In this document: in pieces, positions 7,263 to 14,103 of the stretch
Position numbering within the stretch: the stretch's first letter is position 1
Layout of the letters: each line of letters opens with the position of its first letter
Origin: a virus
IMG/VR virus record: IMGVR_UViG_3300009514_000004
Span: 1 to 64,000 of that record
Strand: one strand, 5' to 3'
Length of the DNA: 64,000 nt
The notes under the pieces: generated by a model
What the model saw: only the letters and a program-made list of their open reading frames with translations
Database searches by the model: none
What the model was told of the DNA's origin: nothing
Translations under genes and position numbers: made by a program

Positions 7263-8147
7263 ATGCGCATTCAGATCGTCAGCGACGTCCACCTGGAGTT
7301 TTGGTCCGACCAGGGCCAGAGTTTCGTGGACAAGCTCCCCATCGAGGGAGACGTGCTGGTCATCGCCGGCGACTTCGCGCTGACCCACATCCTGTTCCTG
7401 CGCCTCAACGAGGTCTGCAAGGCGTGGGCGCCGCGGCCGGTCCTGTTCGTCTGCGGCAACCACGAGTTCTACATGTCCGACCGGGGGTCGGTGCACAACA
7501 TCCTGGTCAAGGTCGGCAAGCGCAACGACAACTTCCACTGGCTCCGGGAGTCCTCGATCGTGATCGAGGGTCAGCGGTTCGTGGGCACGACCATGTGGTT
7601 CCCCAACCACCCGCTCAACTTCCGGTACCAGCACCGGATGAACGACTGGAAATGCATCCGTGGGTTCAAGAACTGGGTCTACGACGCCAACACCAAGGCC
7701 AAGCTCTACCTCCAGCGGACCCTCGAGCCCGACGACGTGGTCATCACCCACCACCTGCCGAGCTGGCAGTCGGTCGACCCCGCGCACAAAGGCGACGACA
7801 TCAACCGGTTCTACGTGTGCGACTGGGCCGAGAAGTTCATCCGGCTGATCGGGCCGAAGCTCTGGATCCACGGTCACGGGCACATCAGCCTGGACTACAT
7901 GGCGGGCGACACGCGCGTTGTTGCCAACCCGTACGGCTACGATGGGTATGACACCAACATGGACTTCAACTGGAATATGGTCGTCGACCTCGAGGGGATG
8001 AACGAGCTTCTCAGGCAGGCCGTGAAGGCCTCGGAAAAGCCCCTGGAGGACGATTGGGCTGAGAAGCTGGCCACAGACCTGGTTGAGGCCGGAGAAGCCG
8101 AATACGGGGCACCTACGGCAGGTTCTGGTAAATCTGAAGGGCACTGA
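7263..8147 (+). CDS. Calcineurin-like metallophosphoesterase (294 aa)
   Basis: All five metallophosphoesterase blocks are visible: DVHLEF (residue 8), GDF (39), GNHEFY (64), THHLPSW (162) and HGHGH (202). Starts at ATG 7263 just after the Toprim gene, probably the same transcript. Substrate unknown: phosphodiester or phosphomonoester, possibly DNA or RNA 2',3' ends or cyclic nucleotides. The 3' end overlaps a leftward gene by 35 nt. Confidence 0.85.
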   Translation: MRIQIVSDVHLEFWSDQGQSFVDKLPIEGDVLVIAGDFALTHILFLRLNEVCKAWAPRPVLFVCGNHEFYMSDRGSVHNILVKVGKRNDNFHWLRESSIVIEGQRFVGTTMWFPNHPLNFRYQHRMNDWKCIRGFKNWVYDANTKAKLYLQRTLEPDDVVITHHLPSWQSVDPAHKGDDINRFYVCDWAEKFIRLIGPKLWIHGHGHISLDYMAGDTRVVANPYGYDGYDTNMDFNWNMVVDLEGMNELLRQAVKASEKPLEDDWAEKLATDLVEAGEAEYGAPTAGSGKSEGH

Positions 8148-8367
8148 CGATCCCGTACAGGTCGTCGACCAGGTGGAAGTTACTCAGCGGTCCTTTGCTG
8201 ACACACAACCAGGCCAGGGCTACGCGCTGATCGATTTTCAAGAGGAGCCAGGTGGGAACCTTGCCCTTGAAGAACTTGACGACCGCCAAGTGAAGCGCCG
8301 CCAGCTCGAGCGGGTCGAGCCGGTGCATGTAGAGACCGGGGTCGTACTTCGGAGGCCTCTCACTCAT
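8113..8367 (-). CDS. Hypothetical protein (84 aa)
   Basis: Leftward, convergent with the phosphoesterase gene and overlapping it. Sequence MSERPPKYDPGLYMHRLDP then an amphipathic helical region. Starts inside the end of the upstream sigma-like gene (8-nt overlap), suggesting coupling. Function unknown. Confidence 0.7.
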   Translation of the reverse strand: MSERPPKYDPGLYMHRLDPLELAALHLAVVKFFKGKVPTWLLLKIDQRVALAWLCVSKGPLSNFHLVDDLYGIVSALQIYQNLP

Positions 8368-8779
8368 GCTGCTCTTGATGCGCCAGCCCCATGACCGGGT
8401 CCTGACGCATCTTGGTCAAGGTGACGGACTCGACCTGGCGGGCCCTCTCGCGGGTGAAGTTCATCTTCTCGGCGACCTCCTTGAGGGTTGCTCCGCCGTA
8501 GTCGGCGACGTCGAGGGCGCACGAGGGTTCGATCTCCCCGGGATCTTTGTCTGGGAAATTGAGCACCAGGCTACCGTTGGGACGGACGTCGAGGTACAGG
8601 TGGTGCTTGCACGACACCCAGGGGCACGGTCTCGGTCCGTCGACGCAGTCGCCGCGGGTCTTGGGTCGCTCGAACCCCTCGTGAATCGCGGCCAACAGCT
8701 CGCGGGCGGTTCGCTCCTCCGGACTCAGGCGTTTCCGGTTGGGGATGGTGACGCTTTTCTTGTGCACGGAGGCTCGCAA
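8360..8779 (-). CDS. Sigma-70 region 4-like HTH protein (139 aa)
   Basis: GDCVDGPRPCPWVSCKHHLY with PSCALDVADYGGATLKEVAE and FTRERARQVES is a pattern I associate with small sigma-region-4 HTH proteins of myxobacteria-like Deltaproteobacteria. The helix-turn-helix is near residues 100-128. No region 2 is present, so it is more likely a transcription regulator or sigma appropriation factor than a full sigma. An inverted repeat CGATA-N7-TATCG lies about 25 nt upstream of the start. Confidence 0.75.
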   Translation of the reverse strand: MRASVHKKSVTIPNRKRLSPEERTARELLAAIHEGFERPKTRGDCVDGPRPCPWVSCKHHLYLDVRPNGSLVLNFPDKDPGEIEPSCALDVADYGGATLKEVAEKMNFTRERARQVESVTLTKMRQDPVMGLAHQEQHE

Positions 8780-8802
8780 GTCTCGTCCTCACTAGGGGTG
8801 CT

Positions 8803-8819
8803 CGATAGTTAGGGTATCG
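8803..8819. promoter_or_regulatory. Inverted repeat CGATA-N7-TATCG
   Basis: Perfect 5-bp inverted repeat just upstream of the sigma-like gene start; could be an operator or promoter part. Support is positional only. Confidence 0.35.
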
Positions 8820-8951
8820 GGAGCCCTGGGCGTGCGGAGAAACATCCACATCTCACGACCACTGGGTCAGGCTCATCTACGAGTCATACGCCCTTCAACG
8901 GTCCCCATCCTGAGATGGCCTGGCTACCTGGTGGAGCGTGTGTCCGGAGGG

Positions 8952-9134
8952 ATGCCGACGACCCGGTCAATCCTCCGCAGCGGATCGGCGACCTTCCGTG
9001 TCATGGGGGTCGGCACCGGACCCATCCCGACCTTCCTCCGGCTCTACCTGCGGCCGGTGAATTTCTGGGCAATGCCGCTGGGCATCGGAGACGATCTGGT
9101 CGAAGAGGACCCGGAGTTCTGGAACGTCCCCTAG
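8952..9134 (+). CDS. Hypothetical protein (about 60 aa, start uncertain)
   Basis: MPTTRSILRSGSATFRVMG then IPTFLRLYLRPVNFW, ending DPEFWNVP. Codon third positions are GC-rich. GGAGG lies only 1 nt before ATG 8952, so an upstream GTG (8931 or 8940) may be the true start. Its 3' end touches the convergent gene at 9131. Confidence 0.5.
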   Translation: MPTTRSILRSGSATFRVMGVGTGPIPTFLRLYLRPVNFWAMPLGIGDDLVEEDPEFWNVP

Positions 9135-9718
9135 CGGGGTTGAGGAACCTCGGCACGCAACCCCTGGACCCAGTTCGTCGCGAACTCCGCGGCCTTCAGG
9201 TCCTCGTCCCACTTGCCCTCGTGGTAGTTGAGGTCGCGCTCGCAGATCTCGAGCTGCTGGGCGTGCCAGTCGGGACCGTCGACGAGCTTGGGCTTCTCAG
9301 GTTCGCCGGTGTAGGCCACCGACGCCGCGATCTGCTGGAGCATGAACTCTTTGAGACCTGCGTAGGCTTCCGCCGGCTCCCAGGCCTCGACGCGCTCGCG
9401 CATCTTCTCGTACTTGGCGAGGGTCTCGCGGGCCTCGATGGCGGTCTCCTCCCAGTAGGCGGCGTCAACCCGGAACGCCTCGAGCGCGGCCGCTTCGATC
9501 TGCGCCGGGGTCATCGCACGCAGCTCCTCGAGACGCGCTTTGGCCCGGCTGATGCCGTTGAGATGGTAGGTGCTGAGAGGCTCGATTTTGTCGGGGATGG
9601 GCTCCTCGAAGGGCTTCTCTCTCATCGAGAAGAGGGGACTCATCGCGCGGGCGCACCGCCAGACGAATTTTTCGAACGTGCCGCCTTCTTCGACGATCGC
9701 TGTGTACCCAGTTGGCAT
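9131..9718 (-). CDS. Conserved phage hypothetical protein (195 aa)
   Basis: The N-terminus MPTGYTAIVEEGGTFEKFVW and the following CARAMSPLFSMREKP match a widespread uncharacterised phage family. Long helical, charged middle part. Start chosen at 9718 because AGGAGGT precedes it; an upstream in-frame ATG lies on the other side of that ribosome binding site. Confidence 0.75.
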   Translation of the reverse strand: MPTGYTAIVEEGGTFEKFVWRCARAMSPLFSMREKPFEEPIPDKIEPLSTYHLNGISRAKARLEELRAMTPAQIEAAALEAFRVDAAYWEETAIEARETLAKYEKMRERVEAWEPAEAYAGLKEFMLQQIAASVAYTGEPEKPKLVDGPDWHAQQLEICERDLNYHEGKWDEDLKAAEFATNWVQGLRAEVPQPR

Positions 9719-9785
9719 GGCTTGTACCTCCTGTGTCATGTACCCCATTCGGGGGATTTCCGGGGCGAGGTCCCCGGCCACGGGG

Positions 9786-9814
9786 TTGACTTTCAGGCCC
9801 TTCGGCAGTATAGT
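9786..9814 (+). promoter_or_regulatory. Sigma-70-type promoter into the RNA island
   Basis: TTGACT (9786-9791), 17-nt spacer, TATAGT (9809-9814): a near-consensus housekeeping promoter pointing toward the small ORF at 9824 and the tRNA cluster. Confidence 0.7.
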
Positions 9815-9823
9815 CGGCCCATC

Positions 9824-10036
9824 ATGTTGTTCGACACGAACATCTCCCGCCGCTCGACGGCAGGAGCCAGGACCACGGAGCTGAGCGCGCGACAAGCAGT
9901 CGTGCGCGTGGCCGAGGGTATGTGTGCCGGCGTCGCCAAAGCCGAAGAGGCTAAGCGTACGACGGCCGCCCGTACCGATCGCCATCAGACCAGCTCTTTT
10001 ACAACCAACGCCATCAACCCCATTCCGGGAAGGTGA
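9824..10036 (+). CDS. Possible small protein (70 aa), near-leaderless
   Basis: ATG 9824 lies about 3 nt after the expected start point of the promoter at 9786-9814, so translation would be leaderless. Sequence MLFDTNISRRSTAG through ELSARQAVVRVAEGM has plausible codon use, rich in Arg, Ala and Thr. No ribosome binding site or homologue recognised. Confidence 0.4.
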   Translation: MLFDTNISRRSTAGARTTELSARQAVVRVAEGMCAGVAKAEEAKRTTAARTDRHQTSSFTTNAINPIPGR

Positions 10037-10369
10037 CTCGGTTGACCTCGTGGTTCCAGGAAGTTCGCTAGACGCAAACTGACGGCCCCCCGGGGTCGGC
10101 AGAGACGAGACAGACAAAGGGTCCGACGGGTGCATTGACTTGCGCCGGGGCCGACAGTCCTGCCTCACACCTACTCGACGATGAGGGACACGGATGCCCC
10201 TGTGGGCCCGGGAACGCCGATGACGGCGGCCTGGTGGCAGGGGGCAGGCCGAACAGGTGGCGTTCGTCTAGCTCCCTGACGGGGGAGTCGGACATCTGAT
10301 CTATGACAACCGAATACGACGATGGGGCCCGAGCCGCAATGCCCAGCGGTGTTGACGGCCCTATCTATG
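10037..10369. other. Intergenic leader before the tRNA array
   Basis: 333 nt without a confident gene. Short frames exist on both strands (for example a 75-residue leftward frame 10068-10295) but none has a ribosome binding site or recognisable sequence. Probably part of the 5' leader of the tRNA transcript. Confidence 0.5.
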
Positions 10370-10443
10370 GTGGACGTAGCTCAACGGTAGAGCGCTCGGT
10401 TGTGATCCGAGTGACGCGGGTTCAACTCCCGTCGTCCACCCCA
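10370..10443 (+). tRNA. tRNA-His (GTG)
   Basis: Acceptor GTGGACG pairs CGTCCAC; anticodon loop TTGTGAT in CTCGG/CCGAG; T-loop TTCAACT; CCA encoded. First canonical tRNA of the island. Confidence 0.95.
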
Positions 10444-10492
10444 AAACTGGACCCTCCGTCTCTTGTGCCCTAGCCTGGAGACGGAGGGTTCG

Positions 10493-11224
10493 ATGAAACG
10501 CTATCGTCACCTACGTGAAAAGGCCCGATCATGGCGCCTGGAGGGCTTATCTCTCAACGAGATACGAGAACGTCTACCAGGTATCGCCAAAGGAACGGTG
10601 TACCATTGGATACGGGACCTTCCATTGCAACGTAAGCCGCGCCGGTCCAATCGAGCGGCCAGCAAAGCTGCCTCAGACAAGTACCGGCGCCTCCGTGAAG
10701 AGGCCTACGCGTCAGGAAAGAGAGAGGCCCCAGACCTCCTGCGGGACCCCCTCCTGCGGGATTTCACGATCTTGTACCTGGCTGAAGGGTACAGGAAAAC
10801 GCGGAACATGGTGTCGGTAGCCAACTCCAACCCTTCCATCGTGAAGCTGTGTCATGACGTGATTGGAAGGTTCTCCAAACGTCCCCTTTCATGGCGCGTT
10901 CAGGTTCATATAGACCAAGACATGGAGGAGGTCCGTAGATTCTGGGGGACTCTTCTTGGGGTGCCTCCCGATCAAATCAGACTCCAGCGGAAGACCAATT
11001 CGGGGCAACTGTCTGGACGCAACTGGCGTTCAGAACACGGGGTCCTGACAGTGCGTACATCAGACACGTACTTCCGGGCTCGTGTACAAGCGTGGATGGA
11101 CTACGTCCAAACGTGCTGGGCAACGGGGTGTAGCGCAGTGGGAGCGCAGGGCGTTTGGGGCGCTCAGGTCGCTGGTTCGAATCCAGTCACCCCGACCAAC
11201 GAAGCGGAAGCCGGCCTAGACTAG
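10493..11224 (+). CDS. HTH plus LAGLIDADG-like homing endonuclease (243 aa) running through tRNA-Pro
   Basis: An N-terminal helix-turn-helix (LSLNEIRERLPGIAKGTVYH) is followed by a LAGLIDADG-like core. LYLAEGYRKTRNM supplies the acidic motif, and SVANSNPSIVKL and RVQVHIDQDMEEV match that family. Start ATG 10493 follows GGAGGG. The natural end seems near AWMDYVQ (about 11110), but the frame stays open through the whole tRNA-Pro gene to 11224, so the last ~40 residues are probably tRNA-derived read-through. Lower GC than neighbours fits recent acquisition. Confidence 0.75.
   Translation: MKRYRHLREKARSWRLEGLSLNEIRERLPGIAKGTVYHWIRDLPLQRKPRRSNRAASKAASDKYRRLREEAYASGKREAPDLLRDPLLRDFTILYLAEGYRKTRNMVSVANSNPSIVKLCHDVIGRFSKRPLSWRVQVHIDQDMEEVRRFWGTLLGVPPDQIRLQRKTNSGQLSGRNWRSEHGVLTVRTSDTYFRARVQAWMDYVQTCWATGCSAVGAQGVWGAQVAGSNPVTPTNEAEAGLD
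11124..11198 (+). tRNA. tRNA-Pro (TGG)
   Basis: CGGGGTG/CACCCCG acceptor, loop TTTGGGG giving anticodon TGG, T-loop TTCGAAT, CCA encoded. Overlaps the 3' part of the endonuclease frame. Confidence 0.93.
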
Positions 11225-11253
11225 GCTTGACGGATCGGAGAGACGACCACTAC

Positions 11254-11329
11254 AGGGGAGTAGCACAATTGGCTGTGCAGCTGGTTCTGAGCCAGAAGGT
11301 TGAGGGTTCGAGTCCCTCCTCCCCTTCCA
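11254..11329 (+). tRNA. tRNA-Gln (CTG)
   Basis: AGGGGAG/CTCCCCT acceptor; anticodon loop TTCTGAG; T-loop TTCGAGT; CCA encoded. Confidence 0.94.
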
Positions 11330-11336
11330 AGTACAT

Positions 11337-11414
11337 CAGGGTGTAGCTCAGCCTGGCCAGAGTTCTCGCCTCGGACGCGAGATGTCGTCGGTTCGAATCC
11401 GACCGCCCTGACCA
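11337..11414 (+). tRNA. tRNA-Pro (CGG)
   Basis: CAGGGTG/CGCCCTG acceptor, anticodon arm CTCGC-CTCGGAC-GCGAG giving CGG, CCA encoded. C1:G72 and A73 fit proline identity. A second CGG gene is at 23506. Confidence 0.85.
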
Positions 11415-11418
11415 CCGA

Positions 11419-11494
11419 TCCGAGGTGGTCTCAATGGTAAGACGACCGGCTGTTAACCGGTACGATGCTGGTTCGACTCCAGCCCTCGGAGCCA
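11419..11494 (+). tRNA. tRNA-Asn (GTT)
   Basis: TCCGAGG/CCTCGGA acceptor; ACCGG-CTGTTAA-CCGGT; CCA encoded; 4 nt after the preceding tRNA. Confidence 0.95.
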
Positions 11495-11542
11495 ACAAGG
11501 TACCGGCCTATCTCCGCTTGCGGGGGTGGGAGCCGAGCGACT

Positions 11543-11585
11543 GAGACGGCCGAAAAACGTCTCCAGGCGGGAAGCAAGACCCGCC
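11543..11585 (+). ncRNA. Two adjacent strong hairpins, unassigned RNA
   Basis: GAGACG/CGTCTC (9-nt loop containing CCGAAAA) followed by GGCGGG/CCCGCC (8-nt loop), between tRNA-Asn and tRNA-Asp. Could be a decayed or class II tRNA whose T-arm is lost; not a canonical tRNA. Confidence 0.35.
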
Positions 11586-11590
11586 AACAT

Positions 11591-11665
11591 GGGGGTGTGC
11601 GCATCTGGGATGCGAGCGGGTTGTCTACCCACTGTAGGAGGGTTCGATTCCCTTCACCCTCGCCA
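11591..11665 (+). tRNA. tRNA-Asp (GTC)
   Basis: GGGGGTG/CACCCTC acceptor; loop TTGTCTA; T-loop TTCGATT; CCA encoded. The anticodon stem has one mismatch. Confidence 0.85.
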
Positions 11666-11682
11666 GATTTGGGCGACCAGGA

Positions 11683-11737
11683 GAAGTCCCGTAGGCAGGG
11701 GGACAATGACCGGGGTTCGACCCCCCGGCGCTTCACC
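11683..11737 (+). ncRNA. Short tRNA-like element without a normal anticodon arm
   Basis: GAAG/CTTC ends, a GTCCC/GGGAC arm with a 9-nt loop containing GG, then a perfect T-arm (CCGGGG, loop TTCGACC). Only about 55 nt. Reads as a minimal tRNA mimic or a decayed tRNA. Confidence 0.4.
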
Positions 11738-11768
11738 TGGAGAGCAGTCCACCCGAGACCTGTCAGTA

Positions 11769-11854
11769 GGTGCTAGCCCGAGAGCAGGTCGAGGCCCCGC
11801 GGTGGGGCGGCAGGCGATGCCTGGCGGCAGGGTTCAACTCCCGGGAGGTACACC
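11769..11854 (+). ncRNA. tRNA-like element with variable-arm-like hairpin
   Basis: GGTG/CACC ends, a D-arm-like segment, GCCCC/GGGGC hairpin, AGGC-GAT-GCCT hairpin and a T-arm (loop TTCAACT). The arrangement resembles a class II tRNA but no anticodon loop with U33 can be placed. Possibly Ser/Leu, possibly degenerate. Confidence 0.4.
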
Positions 11855-11884
11855 TCCCACACGGGACTCGGCGGCCGGGGCCTA

Positions 11885-11992
11885 GGTGGGCCCGTGCAGC
11901 ACAGGACAGAAGGTTACGGCTGCCCGAAAGGGTGTCCGCCGCTGTACGGTAACCCACCCACCGAGCCGGGTTCGAGGCCCGGGAGTTCCACC
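11885..11992 (+). ncRNA. Long tRNA-like element (about 108 nt)
   Basis: GGTGG/CCACC ends and a good T-arm (CCGGG, loop TTCGAGG). Between them is an extended structured domain closed by GGTTAC/GTAACC with an inner CCC-GAAA-GGG tetraloop hairpin. No canonical anticodon arm. Confidence 0.4.
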
Positions 11993-11994
11993 AT

Positions 11995-12071
11995 GGGGGC
12001 GCGGTCCAGGAGGAGTGGACGCTGGCCTGTCACGCCAGAGACCGCGGGTTCGACTCCCGTCGTCCCCGCCA
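11995..12071 (+). tRNA. tRNA-Asp (GTC), second copy
   Basis: GGGGGCG/CGTCCCC acceptor; CTGGC-CTGTCAC-GCCAG; T-loop TTCGACT; CCA encoded. Confidence 0.93.
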
Positions 12072-12195
12072 GCGTATATAGGGTAGCAGTCGCCGGTGGC
12101 CGGCTGCCGGTCGAGGGGGTAGCTCCCTACTCGACTATAGCAGGGAGCACCGCACCCCAGTAGGGACGCAAGGGACCCAGCCACCTTCCGATCAT

Positions 12196-12269
12196 GCGAG
12201 CGTAGCTCAAGGGTAGAGCGCTGCGTTGCCAACGCAGATATGCGGGTTCGATTCCCGCCGCCCGCTCCA
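12196..12269 (+). tRNA. tRNA-Gly (GCC)
   Basis: Anticodon arm CTGCG-TTGCCAA-CGCAG; T-loop TTCGATT; CCA encoded; one A-C mismatch in the acceptor (GCGAGCG/CGCCCGC). Confidence 0.92.
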
Positions 12270-12299
12270 AGTTCTCGAGTAGCTGGGTAGCCTCTTCGC

Positions 12300-12377
12300 A
12301 TGAAGAAGCTCATCCCATACATTCTCTTGGTCATCGGCCTCACAGGCATGTCTGCCTGGGCCCTGACCTCGTTCTGA
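12300..12377 (+). CDS. Possible 25-aa membrane peptide
   Basis: MKKLIPYILLVIGLTGM then SAWALTSF: basic start and one hydrophobic span, like a signal anchor. No clear ribosome binding site. Lies between tRNA-Gly and a tRNA-like element. Too short for homology calls. Confidence 0.4.
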   Translation: MKKLIPYILLVIGLTGMSAWALTSF

Positions 12378-12382
12378 ATCCA

Positions 12383-12492
12383 AGGTGCCTGCTTTTCGTG
12401 GGAGCGGCGCGTCAGGTGTGTACACCCAGGCGCGTAGGTGACGCCGGTAGCAGCTGGTCTAGGGCACGGTGGGTTCGACTCCCACAGCACCT
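12383..12492 (+). ncRNA. Long tRNA-like element (about 110 nt)
   Basis: AGGTGC/GCACCT ends, D-arm-like GCTT/GAGC with GG in its loop, T-arm GTGGG with loop TTCGACT. In place of a normal anticodon arm there is an extended GGCG(C)GTCA/TGACGCC stem carrying GGTG-TGTA-CACC. Could be an unusual class II tRNA or a tRNA mimic. Confidence 0.4.
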
Positions 12493-12531
12493 CCGGCGCG
12501 TACGACCGGGGGCAGGCACCACCAGTTCTCT

Positions 12532-12608
12532 CCCTCCGTGGCGCAATCAGGCAGCGCAGGCGGCTCTTAACCGCAAGGTTGTAGGTTCGATTCCTACCGG
12601 GGGGACCA
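12532..12608 (+). tRNA. tRNA-Lys (CTT)
   Basis: CCCTCCG/CGGGGGG acceptor, loop CTCTTAA giving CTT, T-arm GTAGG with loop TTCGATT, CCA encoded. Confidence 0.92.
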
Positions 12609-12621
12609 GTTTTTGGGCAGT

Positions 12622-12758
12622 GCACCGGTGTGACAGTTAGAGCTACTTCGGCTGTCAACCGAGGGTTCCAGGTTCGAGTCCTGGTCGGTCAGGCGTCAGC
12701 TTGATCGGTGGAGTAACTGGCAACTCACTTTTACGCTCTGGCGCTTTGTTCTCGGTGC
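12622..12758 (+). ncRNA. Y-RNA-like ncRNA A, with tRNA-like T-arm
   Basis: The closing stem GCACCG/CGGTGC is followed on the 5' side by GTGTGAC and faced on the 3' side by TTCT, with a second helix GTTAGAGC/GCTCTGGC and then TACTTC. This is the architecture shared by five loci in this window, one of them upstream of the Ro gene. The interior carries ACCGA/TCGGT stacked on a CCAGG/CCTGG arm with loop TTCGAGT, a tRNA-like T-arm, as reported for bacterial Y (YrlA-type) RNAs. It superficially scores as tRNA-Asp but the 5' acceptor half does not fit. Confidence 0.65.
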
Positions 12759-12775
12759 TCTTCCCTTCTCTCCAT

Positions 12776-12850
12776 GGGGCGGTCGTCTAGCGGCTAGGAT
12801 CTCAGGTTCTCAACCTGAAGACCGGGGTTCGATTCCCCGTCGCCCTACCA
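12776..12850 (+). tRNA. tRNA-Glu (CTC)
   Basis: GGGGCGG/TCGCCCT acceptor; TCAGG-TTCTCAA-CCTGA; CCA encoded. A second CTC gene is at 28889. Confidence 0.94.
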
Positions 12851-12853
12851 CCT

Positions 12854-12930
12854 GGCGTGGTCTTCCAACTGGCTAGGAATCTTGCCTTTCAAGCAGGACA
12901 ATGCGGGTTCGACTCCCGTCCACGCTACCA
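12854..12930 (+). tRNA. tRNA-Glu (TTC)
   Basis: GGCGTGG/CCACGCT acceptor; CTTGC-CTTTCAA-GCAGG; CCA encoded; ends 3 nt before promoter-like P5. Confidence 0.94.
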
Positions 12931-12933
12931 ACG

Positions 12934-12964
12934 TTGCTTAGTCTGATCAGGTTCTTCGTAGATA
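12934..12964 (+). promoter_or_regulatory. Phage promoter-like element P5
   Basis: TTGCTT (12934-12939), 19-nt spacer, TAGATA (12959-12964), then GGGTGACAGCC. Start codon 25 nt downstream with AGGAGG between. Confidence 0.8.
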
Positions 12965-12988
12965 GGGTGACAGCCCAGGAGGAACCTG

Positions 12989-13453
12989 ATGAGCAAGACC
13001 ACCGCCGAGATCGCCCGCCTCTTCACCATCACCGCCTCCGAGCGCGCGGTGGAGATGAACGCTCCGACGCGCGTGTGGTTGGCCGAGGACGATCGGCGTG
13101 GTGCCTTCCTTCTGGTCGAGGACCAGGCCTTCTGGGCCGACCGGGGCATCGTTTCGGGGTTCGACCTCGAGCGTTCGCTGCTCATCGGCGACATCTCCGA
13201 CACCTACAAGGAGCGCTACGGCATCCGCCCGCGGTACAACTACGCCGCGATGTCCTTCTCCGAGCTGGAGGAGTGCCTCGAGGGTCTCATCCCGACCGCC
13301 GAAGAGATCGCGGCGTGGAAGGCCGAAGAGGCGTACTTCGAGGCCGCCCAGAAGGCCGCGGAAGAGCTGGAGGCCCAGGTCGCCTACGACAAGGTCGAGG
13401 ATGCCCTCTGGGCCATCCAGGAATCCCTCGAGCTGGGGCGTAGGGTATACTAG
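12989..13453 (+). CDS. Hypothetical protein (154 aa)
   Basis: Unrecognised acidic protein with a helical, Glu/Ala-rich C-terminal third (EEIAAWKAEEAYFEAAQKAA). Well supported by promoter P5 and AGGAGG. Its stop codon abuts the first nucleotide of tRNA-Arg(CCT), so mRNA and tRNA are presumably co-transcribed. Confidence 0.8.
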   Translation: MSKTTAEIARLFTITASERAVEMNAPTRVWLAEDDRRGAFLLVEDQAFWADRGIVSGFDLERSLLIGDISDTYKERYGIRPRYNYAAMSFSELEECLEGLIPTAEEIAAWKAEEAYFEAAQKAAEELEAQVAYDKVEDALWAIQESLELGRRVY

Positions 13454-13528
13454 GCCCCCGTAGCTCAACGGATAGAGCCGCGGTCTCCTAAGCCGAAGAT
13501 GGGGGTTCGACTCCCTCCGGGGGTACCA
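13454..13528 (+). tRNA. tRNA-Arg (CCT)
   Basis: GCCCCCG/CGGGGGT acceptor; loop CTCCTAA; T-loop TTCGACT; CCA encoded. Begins the nucleotide after the preceding gene's stop. Confidence 0.93.
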
Positions 13529-13533
13529 ACACC

Positions 13534-13713
13534 ATGCCCAACCTCAAAGTCATCGAGACCCTGCCCGAGACGGCAGGCACCACCTGGACGAAGACCACGG
13601 TTTACCGAAAGGGTCGTCCACAGTTCGTCCACATCTGGGCGGACGACATCATCGTGACCCGGCTCGACGAGCCGGATTCCTCCCAACCTCTTCCACAAGG
13701 AGAACAGCAGTGA
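13534..13713 (+). CDS. Small hypothetical protein (59 aa)
   Basis: ATG 13534 begins 5 nt after tRNA-Arg. MPNLKVIETLPETAGTTW then a strand-rich region to a Gln/Glu tail. Codon use matches the phage genes. No Shine-Dalgarno other than tRNA sequence, so translation may depend on the processed RNA. Confidence 0.55.
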   Translation: MPNLKVIETLPETAGTTWTKTTVYRKGRPQFVHIWADDIIVTRLDEPDSSQPLPQGEQQ

Positions 13714-13769
13714 GGCGACTCAAACAGACGCTCCGCGCCGCGGTCATACCCGCTGCTGTGGGGGCGTAG
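13710..13769 (+). CDS. Possible 19-aa basic peptide ending inside tRNA-Lys
   Basis: GTG 13710 has AAGGAG 7 nt upstream and overlaps the previous stop. The peptide VRRLKQTLRAAVIPAAVGA ends at the TAG made by nucleotides 8-10 of tRNA-Lys(TTT). Very short; may be non-functional. Confidence 0.3.
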   Translation: MRRLKQTLRAAVIPAAVGA

Positions 13770-13835
13770 CTCAACTGGATAGTCAGCAAGGGCCTTTTAA
13801 GCCCGAGGTTGTGGGTTCGAGTCCCACCGCCCCCA
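13760..13835 (+). tRNA. tRNA-Lys (TTT)
   Basis: GGGGGCG/CGCCCCC acceptor; loop CTTTTAA in GGGC/GCCC; T-loop TTCGAGT. CCA is not encoded (AAGCA follows). Confidence 0.93.
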
Positions 13836-13851
13836 AGCATCCACACCCCGA

Positions 13852-13925
13852 GGGGACGTAGCCAAGTGGTCAAGGCTCCCGTCTCATAAGCGGATGACAC
13901 GTCGGTTCGACCCCGACCGTCCCCA
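13852..13925 (+). tRNA. tRNA with CAT anticodon (Met or Ile2)
   Basis: GGGGACG/CGTCCCC acceptor; loop CTCATAA; CCA not encoded. Elongator Met or lysidine-modified Ile cannot be told apart by eye; three CAT genes exist in the window. Confidence 0.9.
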
Positions 13926-13935
13926 TCGACAACAG

Positions 13936-14012
13936 GGCCAGATAGCTCAGCCCGGTAGAGCAGTGGACTGAAAATCCGCGTGTCGCTGGTTCAATTCCAG
14001 CTCTGGCCACCA
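13936..14012 (+). tRNA. tRNA-Phe (GAA)
   Basis: GGCCAGA/TCTGGCC acceptor; loop CTGAAAA; T-loop TTCAATT; CCA encoded. Confidence 0.95.
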
Positions 14013-14017
14013 CCCAT

Positions 14018-14093
14018 GCCTTTGTAGCTTTGCAGGTCAAAGCGCCGGTCTGAAACGCCGGAGATGCTGGTTCGAGTCCAGACGAAGGCACCA
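14018..14093 (+). tRNA. tRNA-Phe-like (GAA), second copy
   Basis: GCCTTTG/CGAAGGC acceptor; loop CTGAAAC closed by CCGGT/GCCGG; long D-stem GCTTTG/CAAAGC; CCA encoded. Divergent from the first Phe gene. Confidence 0.8.
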
Positions 14094-14103
14094 TACGAGT
14101 TTT

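Noticed and set aside
11882-12658. 258-aa leftward open frame across the tRNA region
   Set aside because: Antisense to several tRNAs (SRxxxSNRxxPxY-type strings are classic antisense-tRNA translations).
12630-12695. tRNA-Asp (GTC) call
   Set aside because: T-arm and a GTC loop exist, but the 5' acceptor half is missing and the segment sits inside a larger stem matching the Y-RNA-like family.
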